From Streptomyces sp. NRRL B-1347 (lineage in GTDB: Bacteria > Actinomycetota > Actinomycetes > Streptomycetales > Streptomycetaceae), in the NCBI RefSeq assembly GCF_000720325.1, contig NZ_JOJM01000081.1:1-62035 (forward strand): a stretch of 62,035 nucleotides of DNA, read 5' to 3'. Positions 17,452 to 26,598 of the stretch are shown here, in pieces. The notes beneath the pieces are model-generated. The model saw only the letters and a program-made list of their open reading frames with translations, did not search any database and was not told where the DNA came from. The stretch's first letter is position 1, and each line of letters starts with the position of its first letter. Position numbers and translations under genes: made by a program.

Positions 17452-20400
17452 CTAGGAATCCGGCTCGTTCCGTGAGCCGTTGGGAGTCAGCAGCTGCGGC
17501 AGCAGGATGCGGGCCAGATGGTCGGTGCCGGTGGCGTTGATGACTGCCACCGTGGCGAGTTCGCAGTTGAGGTTGCGGCGGATGGTGGTGGTGAGTTCGG
17601 TGGCGAGCAGGGAGTCGATGCCGAGGTTCTTGAGGGCGATGGACTGGTCGATGCGTTCGGTGGGGGTGCGCAGGAGCCGGGCGAGCAGCTCGGTGAGTGT
17701 GTCGCGCACCAGGGTTTCCGCTTGTGGGGGGTCGAGTGCGGTGACCTGTTCGCGCAGGGTGTGGGAGTTGTCGTCGGTCTCGGGGACGGCCGCGAGTACG
17801 TGGGTGTGGCGGGGGACGTCGCCGGCCACGGTGGCGGTGCGTACCCGGTGCCAGTCGACGTGGGCGACGACGGTGGCGACGTCGATGGTGGAGTGGGTGA
17901 GGAGCGCGAGGGATTCCAGGGCCGCGGCGGGGGCCAGCGGGGTGGTGATCTGCCGGCTCAGGTACTCGTCGGTGTAGGTGCGGGCGGCGTAGCCGACCTC
18001 GGCGATGGCGCCCCAGCCGACGGCGAGGGCCGGCAGGCCTTGTCGGCGGCGTGAGCGGGCCAGGGCTTCGGTGTAGACGTTGGCCGCGTTGTAGTTGGTC
18101 TGTCCGGGCCAGCCGAGCAGGGAGCTGGTGGAGCTGTAGAGGACGAAGAGGTCGAGGTCGAGGTGGCGGGTGAGGGTGTCCAGGAGGTGCGCGCCCGTGG
18201 CCTTGGCGGGGAGCGCGGCGCGGAAGGCCGTGTCGGTGGAGTCCCGGAGCAGGGTGTCGTTGAGTTCCATCGCGGCGTGCACGACACCGCGCAGGGGCAG
18301 GGGAGCGGAGTCGATCACGGTACGGAGGGCCGCGGGGTCGGTGACGTCGGCGGCGTGGACACCGACGTCGACGCCCTGGGCGCGCAGGTCGGTGAGGAGG
18401 GCCGCGGCTTCGCGGGTGTCGGCGCCGCGGCGGCCGACGAGGGTGAGGTGCCGGGCCCCGAGGGCGGCCAGGTGGCGGGCGGTGGCGGCGCCGAAGCCGC
18501 TGAGGCCGCCGGTGATCAGGTAGGTGCTGTGGGGGTCCAGGCGGAGCGGGGTGGGTGCGGAGCGGACCGGCGGGCGCTCTTCGAGTGACAGGACGACCTT
18601 GCCGACGTGGCGGGAGTGCTGGAAGAGGGTGAGTGCCTCCTGCAGCTGCGCGGCGGGATGAATGGTGTGCGGGAGGGGCCGGTAGACGCCGCGGCGGACG
18701 AGATCGGTGACGGCCTCCGTGACGCGCCGCGCGCGGCGCGAGGGACCTGCGACGATCTTGAGGATGTCGACGGCCAGGTAGCTGCAGTTGGCGGCGAGGG
18801 CCTTCGGCAGCAGACGGCTGTTGGTCTGGAAGCCGCGCTTGCCGAGTTCCACGAACCGGCCGCCGGGGCGCAGGAGTTCCAGGCTGCGGGCCGCGGCTTC
18901 GCCGGTCAGGGAGTTGACGACCACGTCGACTCCCTCGTCGCCGGTGAGTCGGCGGACCTGTTCGGCGAAGTCCAGGCTGCGCGAGTCGAGGACGTGCGCG
19001 GCTCCCAGGTGGCGGAGCAGACGGCGTTTGGCAGGGGTTCCCGCTGTGGCGATGACCTGGGCACCTACGTGCTGGGCGTGTTGCAGGACGGCCAGGCCGA
19101 TGCCCCCGGCCCCGCCGTGGACCAGGACCGTCTCGCCTGCCTGCAGATCCGCGCGGTCGGCGAGGCTGTAGTGGACGGTGGCGAAGGCGATGGGCAGTGT
19201 CGCGGCTTCCGCGAAGCCCATGCCGGGAGGAATGCGCCCCGCCAAGTGGGCGTGCGTGGTCACCTGGGACGCGATCGAGGACGTGGTGAAGGCGAACACG
19301 CGGTCGCCCGGGGCGAAGTCCGTCACTCCGGGGCCGACCGCGGTGACGGTTCCCGCGCACTCCAGGCCCACACGGTCGTGCTCGAAGTCGGACGAGTCGG
19401 CGTCTTCGGTGATCAAGCCGGTGACGGTCATGACGTCGTGGTAGTTGAGTGCGGCGGCCTTCACGGCGATCGCGATCTGCCCGGGCCCAGGCTCAGGGCC
19501 GACACCGGTACCGGGACCGGAGGTGCGCTCCGCGTGCTGGACCCACGACAGCGACGGCGCCGGGCCACCGCGGTCGGTGTGCAGACGGTAGGGAGTGCTG
19601 GCCGCGGTGGGGGCGGCGGGCAGACGGGCCGTCGTGCGCGGGGCGAAGCAGCCGCCGCGGGTCAGGACGAGTTCGTCCTCCGCCGTGTCCGTGTTGATCA
19701 CTTCAGTCAGCCGCGCGGCGTCCCGGGCGGCGTCGCTGCCGCGGTCCAGAGAGATGCGCCGGATACGCAGAGACGGCTCTTCGTTGGCCAGACTGCGCGC
19801 CATGCCCCACACGGCCGCGTCCACGGGCACGAGGGGGCGTTCGGGCGCGGGCAGCGCGCCGCTGGGCCGGGTGACGACGACGAGGGGCAGCCGGTCAGCC
19901 GACGGGTCGCGGTGCCGGGCGGCGACCAGTTCCCGCAGCAGGGCGGCCCGTTGGAGCATGGGGTCGATGAGGTCCTCGTCGGGCGAGGAGCGGCATGACG
20001 GCCGCCGGGCCCCCACCCCCGTGGTCTCGGAAGCCGTCTCGTCGAGGAGCACGATGACGCCGGACGGACGTACGCCGTGCGGCTGCGGCCACTCCGCACC
20101 AGCGGCGTCCCGCGCGGAGACGAGCGCCACCTCGGGGCTGCCGCCCTCTCGCAGCGAGTCGACGAGCCGACCCGCGAGCTCCGCATCGGGGCGCTCCGCG
20201 ACGACGAGCCACCGTGCGGCGTTCTGCCCGTCCCGTGCGGCGGGCTCCGGGGCGACAGGTGTCGTAACAGCGACAGGTGTCGTATCAGCGGCAGGCGTCG
20301 TACCAGAAGCGGGCGTCGTATCAGAGGCGGGCGTCGTATCAGAAACAGGCGTCGTATCAGGGGCTGTGCGCGTGGCGAAGATGACGGTGTCGTCGGCGTC

Positions 20401-23400
20401 GTCGACGTCGAGGTCCTGGGTTGCATACGTGGCGTCGGTGAAGCCGCACGCGGTGAGCAACGGCATCCACCGGTCGGCGGTCAGCAGGCAGCTGCGGGTG
20501 CGCAGAGGGGCGTCGGCGAACGTCCAGAAGCCATCGAAACTGCCGAAGCACAGGTCGTCGAGGCGCGGATCGCTCGCCTCCACCGCCAGCAGGGCTCCCC
20601 GGTCGCCGAGCAGCGAGGTCACGTGGTGGAGCGCCTGGGTGAGACGTGGCGCGACGTGCAGGACGTTCGCGGCGATCACCAGGTCGAACTCGCCCTCGGC
20701 GAAGCCCTGGGCCACCGGCTCTGAGGTGATGTCCAGGGTGCGGTACTCGACGAAGTCGTAGGCGGTGAAGCGTTCTTGGGCCCGGGTGAAGAACCCTGCC
20801 GATACGTCGGTGAAGACGTACCTGGTGCGCTCGGGCGGCAGCAGCGGGAGGAGGGACGCGGTGGTGCCTCCGGTGCCGCCGCCGACCTCCAGCACGTTGA
20901 GCGGCCGGTCGGCAGGCCATCGTGCCAGGAACTCGCGCAGATAGATCCCGGCCGCTCGCCGGGCAAGGCGGGAGGGGACGGTGGTGCTGTACACCTGCTC
21001 GATGAGGTCCCGGTCGGCGCCGTTGAACATCAGGTCCACCGGATCGAGGTCACCGCGGAGCATGGGTGCCAGGTGGCTGCCGCACAGGGTGGACAGGGTC
21101 AAGAAAGCGGCCTCGGCCGGGAAGTCGGCCGCCGTCTTCCGCAGCACGGCCGCGGGGCGCGGCGGCGCGACGATCCGCCAGCGGGGGTCCTCCGCGTCGC
21201 CGTCCAGGCCCTCCGCGTCGCCGTCCAGGCCCTCCGCGTCGCCGTCCAGGGCCGTCGGGACGTCGCCGTCCAGGGCCGTCGGGACGTCGCCGTCCAGGGC
21301 CGTCGGGACGTCGCCGTCCAGGGCCGCCGAGACGTCACCATCCACGGCCGCCAGGACATCACCGTCCAAGACCTCCAGGACACCGGCGTCGCAAGCCATC
21401 CGGGCCAACGAGCGGACCAGCAGTTCCCTGTCCGGCCGCAGCCCGACCGCCAGCAGCCCACTCAGCGAGAACTCGTCTTCACCGGGCAGCATCTCCTGCA
21501 CCGCCTGGGCGAAGAAGTGACCGCTGAGCTCGCCGGTCCGGGCGGCCAGGCCGTTCTCCCGGCTGTCGCGCCACCCGCGTGGCAGGGCCTCGCGTTCGGT
21601 GCGGGTCGCCTCCGCGAGTTCGGAGGCCGCGATGGCCGGGGCGGGGACGGCGGCCAGCGGCACCGCGCGCAGCTCGGTGGTGTAGTACTCCGTGGGCCGA
21701 CGGCCGCGCTCGTCCAGGGCCTTCAGGCGTACCTCGGTCATGGTCAGGGTGACCTCGCCGTGCGGGTCGGTCACCGTGACGTCCACGACGCCTTCGTCAG
21801 ATGTGATCGTCCGCGCCCGTACGTCGATGAGGCCGACGGCGTCCGGGGTCTGCCAGCACTGGATGGCTCCGGCGGACACGGGCAGGTAGACGCGGCCGTC
21901 GTCGGGCAGCAGCGTCAGCGCGGTCTGCAGCGCGGCGTCCATGACGACCGGGTGGGCGTGAAAGGCGGTGGTGGTGGACGGCGGCAGCTCGTAGCGGGAA
22001 GTGGCGGTGTGCGCCGTCGCCCGCAGGTCGTGCAGGACCCGCAGGTGCGGACCGTAGGTCAGGCCGGCCTCGGCACAGCGGGCGTAGTGGGCCTGGGCCG
22101 CCCGCTCCCCGGCCCCGGCATCGGCACCTGCCTCGGGTGCGGGGGCCAGCGGGTCGGGCCGGGTGCGCAGGAGGCGCCGCACCTGGGCGTGCGCGTGCGT
22201 CTGCCAGCTGGAACCGTCGCCGTCGGTGCTGCTGATCCGCGTCGTACCGTCGTCAGGAGTGAGGTGGGTGCGCAGCCGCACGTCCATCGCGTCGTCCTGC
22301 CAGGGCAGGGTCAGTGCGGCGTCGATGTGCAGGCCGACGACCTCGACGGGTGCGCCGAACACCTCGACGCCCGCGGCCACGGCCATCTCGGCGAAGGCCA
22401 TGCCGGGCATGACCACGCTCTCGCTGATCTGGTGGTCGCCCGTCCACGGCACCCTCTCGGGCTCGACATCGCACTCCCAGCCGGGCTCGGGGCCCGGGAC
22501 GCGCTCTCCCAGGAGCGGATGGCCGGTGCTGCCGAGCGCAAGGCGCGCGTCCCACCAGTCGGGGGAGCCGTGCCAGTGCCGCTCGTGCTGCCAGGGGTAG
22601 ACCGGCAGGTCGACCACCCGGGCCGGCCGGGGAAACCACTCCTCCCATACGACGTCGGCGCCGACGGCCAGGAGATGCGCGAGCGCGGTGTCGAGCGCGG
22701 CGGATCCGTCGGCGTCGCGGAGCAGCGTGGGGACGACGGCCGTCTGTGCGGAGACCTCGGAGCACAGGCGGGTGAGGTAGCCCTTGAGGACGGGGTGGGG
22801 CCCGATCTCCACGAACGTGTCGTACCCCGTGGCGAGCAGCTCCTGGACGGCGGAGGCGAACCGCACCGGCTGCCGTACGTTGTCCCACCAGTAGCCCGTG
22901 CCCAGGGTGCGGGTGTCGACGAGGCCTCCGGTCACGGTCGAGGCGAACGCCGTGTCCGCGGTGCGCGCCTCGACGCCTTCGAGTGCCGCGAGCAGCCCGT
23001 CACGGATGCCGTCCATCGCCGCGGTGTGGAACGCGTAGTCCAGGTCGAGCAGCCGGAAGAAGATCCCTCGCCGTGCCGCTTCCTCGCCCAGCTCCCGCAG
23101 CGCGTCCAGCGGGCCGCCGACGGTGAGGTCGCGGTCGCTGTTGAACGCCGTGATCTCCAGGCGCCCTTCGTACGGGGCCAGCAGGGCACGGGCCTGTTCG
23201 CCGCCGACCCCGATGGCGGCCATGCGTCCCAGGCCCGCGGTCGGCCCCTGCGCCCGGCTGCGCTCGGCGATCACGCGGCACGCCGTGGCCAGGTCGAGCG
23301 CGCCCGAGGCCCACGCCGCCGCGACCTCCCCGACGCTGTGCCCGACCACCGCCTCCGGCTTGAAGCCCCGCTCCGCCAGTACGCACACCGTGGCCACCTG

Positions 23401-25221
23401 CACGGTGAACAGCAACGGCTGGGCGATCTCCGTCGCCGCCGAACTCTCCGACTTCGCCGCGCGCAGCGCCTGCTCCACCGACCAGCCCAGGACCGGTGTC
23501 AGCAGCGCGTCCACCCGCGCCACGGCGGCGGCGAACACCGCGTCGCCGTCCAGGAGATCGGCTCCCATGCCCGCCCACTGCGCACCGTTGCCGCTGAACG
23601 CGAACGCCACCTTGCCCCGCGGCACGCCACGGGCGGCCGCCGCTGACCGGGAGTCGGGTGAGTGCTCCGCCAGAGCCCGCAGCCGCCCGGCGGCCTGCCG
23701 TGCGGTGCTCGCCAGGACCGCCGCACGGTAAGGGTGCCGCTCACGGCGGTGGACCGATGTGGCGGCCAGGTGGTAGAAGTCCGGCTCGTCCAGGTCCTCC
23801 AGACGCCGCACCATCCGCTGCGAAGCCTCGACGAGAGCTTCACGGGTCCGCGCCGAGACGATGACCGGTACGTCCCCGTGCGCTGACGGCTCGTCAGGGG
23901 CGGGCGCGACGGAAGGGGGTGCCGCGAGGATCGCGTGGGCGTTGGATCCGCCCGCGCCGAAGGAGTTGACGCCGACCAGCGAGCGCGCGCTCACCTCAAG
24001 GGGGCGCGGGGCGAGGACGGGTTCGAGACCCAGCGCGGGGAAGTCGATCGCCTTGCTGAGAGGGGTGCCGTGCAAGGAGGCAGGGATCGCCCCGTGGCGG
24101 AGCACGAGCATCGCCTTCAGCAGGCCCGCGATCCCGGAAGCGCCTTCCAGGTGCCCTACGTTGGTCTTGATCGAGCCGATCGGCAAGGCGTCGGCCGCCC
24201 CCCGCGAGCGGCCCATCGCAAGACCCAGGGCCCGGCACTCGATCGGATCTCCCACCGGCGTCCCCGTACCGTGGGTCTCCAGGTACACCACATCGCCCGG
24301 ATCGACGCCGGCCCGGCGATAGACCTGCTCCAAGAGGGACTGCTGCGCGCCCGCGTCCGGCACCGAAATGCCGGGCGTGTGACCGTCGTTGTTGGTGGCG
24401 GTGCCCAGGACGAGCGCGTGAACGCGGTCACCGTCGCGCTGGGCGTCCGCGAGCCGTTTGAGTACCACGAGGCCGCCGCCCTCACCGCGTACGTATCCGT
24501 CGGCGGCGGCGGAGAACGTCTGTGAACGGCCTCGTCTGGAGAGCATCGTGGCACGGGACGAGGCCACGAAGTCGGTCGGAGCGAGCAGCAGATTGGCGCC
24601 GCCCGCCACGGCCATGCCGACCCGCCCCCGGTGCAGCGCTTCACACGCCTCGTGCAGAGCCACCAGAGAGGACGAGCACGCGGACTCCACCACCAGGCTC
24701 GGCCCTCGGAGGTCGAAGTGGAAGGAGATGCGGTTGGCCGCGAAGGAGGTCATGATCCCTAGAGCGCTGTGGCTGTCCATCAGCTTGGGACGCATCGCCT
24801 GCAGCGTGGCGTAACTGTGGCCTCCCACGGAGACGAAGACACCGGTGTCCGTGCCCGCCAGCGAGCCGGTGACGGCGCCCGCGTCGTCCAGGGCCTCCAC
24901 CGCGAGCTCAAGCAGCAGCCGGTGCTGCGGGTCCATCTGGGCCGCTTCCCGGGGGGAGATCCGAAAGAACCCGGCATCGAAGCCCGCCACGTCCTCCAGG
25001 AACGCGCCCGCCACCGTGTACGACTTGCCGCTCCGACGAGGGTTGGCCGATAACCACCGCTCGGCGTCGAACCGGTCGGGCGGTGCCACCCCGACCAGGT
25101 CACGCCCTTCCATCAGCGCGGTCCACAGCTCATCCAGGCCGTTGATCCCGCCCGGCAAGCGGCACGAAGCGCCTACCACTGCTATCGGCTCGTCCAGAGT
25201 CACGTAAGGTTCACCCTCCAC
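17452..25221 (-). CDS. highly reducing type I polyketide synthase, single module
   Basis: 2,589 aa. Domains by motif, approximate residues: KS 10-430 (Cys in ESACSSS ~182, ETHGTGT ~316, GHLEGA ~358); AT 535-830 (GHSVGE ~629, YAFH ~730, closer to malonyl-type HAFH than methylmalonyl YASH); DH 890-1170 (DHQISESVVMPG ~929, DAALQT ~1095); C-methyltransferase ~1400-1580 (EVGGGTGGTT); psi-KR ~1660-1870; ER 1887-2210 (HGGAGGIGLA ~2040); KR 2230-2440 (TGGLSGFG, Tyr of TNYNAAN); ACP ~2490-2575 (GIDSLL). The layout matches fungal-type iterative reducing synthases. There is no thioesterase, so release needs another enzyme. AAAGGAGG precedes tandem GTGs (25224, 25221; 5-base spacing favours 25221). Two linkers contain tandem repeats. 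Confidence 0.95.
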   Translation of the reverse strand: MEGEPYVTLDEPIAVVGASCRLPGGINGLDELWTALMEGRDLVGVAPPDRFDAERWLSANPRRSGKSYTVAGAFLEDVAGFDAGFFRISPREAAQMDPQHRLLLELAVEALDDAGAVTGSLAGTDTGVFVSVGGHSYATLQAMRPKLMDSHSALGIMTSFAANRISFHFDLRGPSLVVESACSSSLVALHEACEALHRGRVGMAVAGGANLLLAPTDFVASSRATMLSRRGRSQTFSAAADGYVRGEGGGLVVLKRLADAQRDGDRVHALVLGTATNNDGHTPGISVPDAGAQQSLLEQVYRRAGVDPGDVVYLETHGTGTPVGDPIECRALGLAMGRSRGAADALPIGSIKTNVGHLEGASGIAGLLKAMLVLRHGAIPASLHGTPLSKAIDFPALGLEPVLAPRPLEVSARSLVGVNSFGAGGSNAHAILAAPPSVAPAPDEPSAHGDVPVIVSARTREALVEASQRMVRRLEDLDEPDFYHLAATSVHRRERHPYRAAVLASTARQAAGRLRALAEHSPDSRSAAAARGVPRGKVAFAFSGNGAQWAGMGADLLDGDAVFAAAVARVDALLTPVLGWSVEQALRAAKSESSAATEIAQPLLFTVQVATVCVLAERGFKPEAVVGHSVGEVAAAWASGALDLATACRVIAERSRAQGPTAGLGRMAAIGVGGEQARALLAPYEGRLEITAFNSDRDLTVGGPLDALRELGEEAARRGIFFRLLDLDYAFHTAAMDGIRDGLLAALEGVEARTADTAFASTVTGGLVDTRTLGTGYWWDNVRQPVRFASAVQELLATGYDTFVEIGPHPVLKGYLTRLCSEVSAQTAVVPTLLRDADGSAALDTALAHLLAVGADVVWEEWFPRPARVVDLPVYPWQHERHWHGSPDWWDARLALGSTGHPLLGERVPGPEPGWECDVEPERVPWTGDHQISESVVMPGMAFAEMAVAAGVEVFGAPVEVVGLHIDAALTLPWQDDAMDVRLRTHLTPDDGTTRISSTDGDGSSWQTHAHAQVRRLLRTRPDPLAPAPEAGADAGAGERAAQAHYARCAEAGLTYGPHLRVLHDLRATAHTATSRYELPPSTTTAFHAHPVVMDAALQTALTLLPDDGRVYLPVSAGAIQCWQTPDAVGLIDVRARTITSDEGVVDVTVTDPHGEVTLTMTEVRLKALDERGRRPTEYYTTELRAVPLAAVPAPAIAASELAEATRTEREALPRGWRDSRENGLAARTGELSGHFFAQAVQEMLPGEDEFSLSGLLAVGLRPDRELLVRSLARMACDAGVLEVLDGDVLAAVDGDVSAALDGDVPTALDGDVPTALDGDVPTALDGDAEGLDGDAEGLDGDAEDPRWRIVAPPRPAAVLRKTAADFPAEAAFLTLSTLCGSHLAPMLRGDLDPVDLMFNGADRDLIEQVYSTTVPSRLARRAAGIYLREFLARWPADRPLNVLEVGGGTGGTTASLLPLLPPERTRYVFTDVSAGFFTRAQERFTAYDFVEYRTLDITSEPVAQGFAEGEFDLVIAANVLHVAPRLTQALHHVTSLLGDRGALLAVEASDPRLDDLCFGSFDGFWTFADAPLRTRSCLLTADRWMPLLTACGFTDATYATQDLDVDDADDTVIFATRTAPDTTPVSDTTPASDTTPASGTTPAADTTPVAVTTPVAPEPAARDGQNAARWLVVAERPDAELAGRLVDSLREGGSPEVALVSARDAAGAEWPQPHGVRPSGVIVLLDETASETTGVGARRPSCRSSPDEDLIDPMLQRAALLRELVAARHRDPSADRLPLVVVTRPSGALPAPERPLVPVDAAVWGMARSLANEEPSLRIRRISLDRGSDAARDAARLTEVINTDTAEDELVLTRGGCFAPRTTARLPAAPTAASTPYRLHTDRGGPAPSLSWVQHAERTSGPGTGVGPEPGPGQIAIAVKAAALNYHDVMTVTGLITEDADSSDFEHDRVGLECAGTVTAVGPGVTDFAPGDRVFAFTTSSIASQVTTHAHLAGRIPPGMGFAEAATLPIAFATVHYSLADRADLQAGETVLVHGGAGGIGLAVLQHAQHVGAQVIATAGTPAKRRLLRHLGAAHVLDSRSLDFAEQVRRLTGDEGVDVVVNSLTGEAAARSLELLRPGGRFVELGKRGFQTNSRLLPKALAANCSYLAVDILKIVAGPSRRARRVTEAVTDLVRRGVYRPLPHTIHPAAQLQEALTLFQHSRHVGKVVLSLEERPPVRSAPTPLRLDPHSTYLITGGLSGFGAATARHLAALGARHLTLVGRRGADTREAAALLTDLRAQGVDVGVHAADVTDPAALRTVIDSAPLPLRGVVHAAMELNDTLLRDSTDTAFRAALPAKATGAHLLDTLTRHLDLDLFVLYSSTSSLLGWPGQTNYNAANVYTEALARSRRRQGLPALAVGWGAIAEVGYAARTYTDEYLSRQITTPLAPAAALESLALLTHSTIDVATVVAHVDWHRVRTATVAGDVPRHTHVLAAVPETDDNSHTLREQVTALDPPQAETLVRDTLTELLARLLRTPTERIDQSIALKNLGIDSLLATELTTTIRRNLNCELATVAVINATGTDHLARILLPQLLTPNGSRNEPDS
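20256..20361 (-). repeat. 18-bp tandem repeats in the PKS linker after the methyltransferase
   Basis: About six units encode variants of DTTPAS/DTTPVA in frame. They form a Thr/Pro-rich flexible linker between the methyltransferase and the psi-KR region. Confidence 0.85.
21188..21380 (-). repeat. 21/24-bp tandem repeats in the PKS linker before the methyltransferase
   Basis: About three 21-bp units encode LDGDAEG and about five 24-bp units encode LDGDVPTA or diverged forms, all in frame. Three consecutive 24-bp units are near identical, which points to recent expansion. Confidence 0.88.
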
Positions 25222-25568
25222 CACCGCCTCCTTTGAGCCAGAGCAGCTGCCATCGCAACGGAAGTGCCCATAGGGGCGGACGATAGCCGTGGGCCCAGAA
25301 GGATGGCGTGAACGTTCGCAGGTATGCGCTCCCTACGCACTCCTGTTTGTGGCCATCCTGACAAATCCAGTCTGTCGCGGCCAGCTTGACGCTGTCCTTG
25401 GGCAGGTTGATCGCCACCAGCGTGTTCGTCCGCCCTCCTGCCGACGTACCGTCCCGCTGGCAGCGCCTCCAGAATCCAGTTGAGGGCCGGACCAGCAGGG
25501 CCTGTTGTAGCAGCTTGTTTGAGACTGAGCATTCCCCCTGCGCATTGGCGGTGAGGGTGAAGAAGACC

Positions 25569-26183
25569 ATGGGGGCAGCGCAAGAGACTGCGTTGGCGTG
25601 CGGGGACGTGGTGGAGCATGAAGGGGAGCGCCGTGTGGTGATCACGTGGCGGCGGGTCGTCGAGTCGGACTTTCCGTTGCTGGGCAGCTGGCTGCGACAG
25701 CCGCATGTGCTGCGTTGGTGGAATCACGAAACCACAGCGGAAGCGGTGGCGCGTGACTTCGGCCCTGCTGCCCGGGGCGAGGAGCCGTCGGAGGACCTCC
25801 TCGCCCTGCTGGACGGCTGTCCGGTCGGCCTGGTGCAGCGTTCACGCCTGCACGATTACCCCGATTACTTGACCGAGTTGGTGGCCGTCGTTGCCGTACC
25901 TGACGAGGCGATGACCATCGACTACCTGATCGGTGATCCGCAGCGGATCGGGCAGGGCCTGGGGACGGCGATGATTCGCTCGGTCATCGACCGCACCTGG
26001 TCCGAGCACCCGGCGACTCCGTGCGTTCTCGTCCCTGTGGCGGCCGCCAACCGCGCTTCGTGGCGAGCTCTGGAGAAGGCCGGGCTGCGCCGGGTCGGCA
26101 CCGGAAACCTGAAACCGGACAATCCGGTCGATGGCTGGACGCACTACGTCTACCGCGCTGACCGGCCCGGGCCCGGCGACTGA
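25569..26183 (+). CDS. AAC(6')-like GNAT acetyltransferase
   Basis: About 204 aa from ATG 25569; the frame is open further upstream but that part is not coding-like. It fits the Acetyltransf_8/aminoglycoside 6'-N-acetyltransferase pattern: HVLRWWNHETTAE near the N-terminus, IDYLIGDPQRIGQGLGTAMI as the acetyl-CoA loop, and VAAANRASWRALEKAGLRRV, with NPVDGWTHYVY at the end. Family role: acetyl transfer from acetyl-CoA to an amine, giving aminoglycoside resistance or siderophore/metabolite modification. It is divergent from the PKS (345 bp between starts), so it could act on its product or give resistance. That link is inferred from position only. Confidence 0.86.
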   Translation: MGAAQETALACGDVVEHEGERRVVITWRRVVESDFPLLGSWLRQPHVLRWWNHETTAEAVARDFGPAARGEEPSEDLLALLDGCPVGLVQRSRLHDYPDYLTELVAVVAVPDEAMTIDYLIGDPQRIGQGLGTAMIRSVIDRTWSEHPATPCVLVPVAAANRASWRALEKAGLRRVGTGNLKPDNPVDGWTHYVYRADRPGPGD

Positions 26184-26204
26184 CATGCGCCCGGCGTCCG
26201 CGGC

Positions 26205-26448
26205 AGCTGGCGCGCGGCCTTGCGCCCGCTTGCCGGGCGATGACGCGAACGCCAAATGGCTTACGCCTTCCAGGTGCAGGGTTGGCGTGCCGAGGTCGGT
26301 GCCGAACTCGCCCCGGACGGTGAAGGTCACGTCCCCTGAGCACATGCAGGCGAAGGGGGCGGCGGTCGGATCGACTTCCAGGAGGCCGGCCAACTCGGCG
26401 ACGGCGTCGCGCTCCGCGCGGCGCGGCGGGACGGGGTCAGAGCTGGCG
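26205..26448 (-). pseudogene. fragment of an unrecognised protein gene
   Basis: The minus-strand reading RAERDAVAELAGLLEVDPTA, then PFACMCSGDVTFTVRGEFG and LGTPTLHLEGVS looks like real coding sequence. It has no start, and downstream it runs into the antisense of the acetyltransferase gene without an ordered C-terminus. Upstream, another frame reads TVYQTADHIRQL and stops. Probably a decayed gene between two live ones. Confidence 0.35.
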
Positions 26449-26598
26449 GATGTGGTCGGCCGTCTGGTAGACGGTGGATTGTGGCTCTGGGTCCGAGCCG
26501 GGGCAGGGTGTGCAGCGGGACGGCGTCGCGCCAGACGATGTCGATGTTACGTTCCCAGCACCTTCCGGCGCCTACCGGTCCGCTCCCCGTGAGGGCCG

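Noticed and set aside
17075..19360. 761-codon minus-strand frame overlapping the PKS C-terminal half
   Set aside because: Arg/Pro/His-rich sequence without domains; the PKS ER, KR and ACP motifs lie in the other frame.
21188..21380. Tandem repeats considered as a CRISPR array
   Set aside because: Units are contiguous without unique spacers and encode an in-frame peptide repeat within the PKS.
20776..23646. 956-codon plus-strand open frame opposite the PKS
   Set aside because: Gly/Arg/Gln-rich low-complexity translation, no start signal and exact overlap with PKS domains whose motifs are intact. It is a high-GC shadow.
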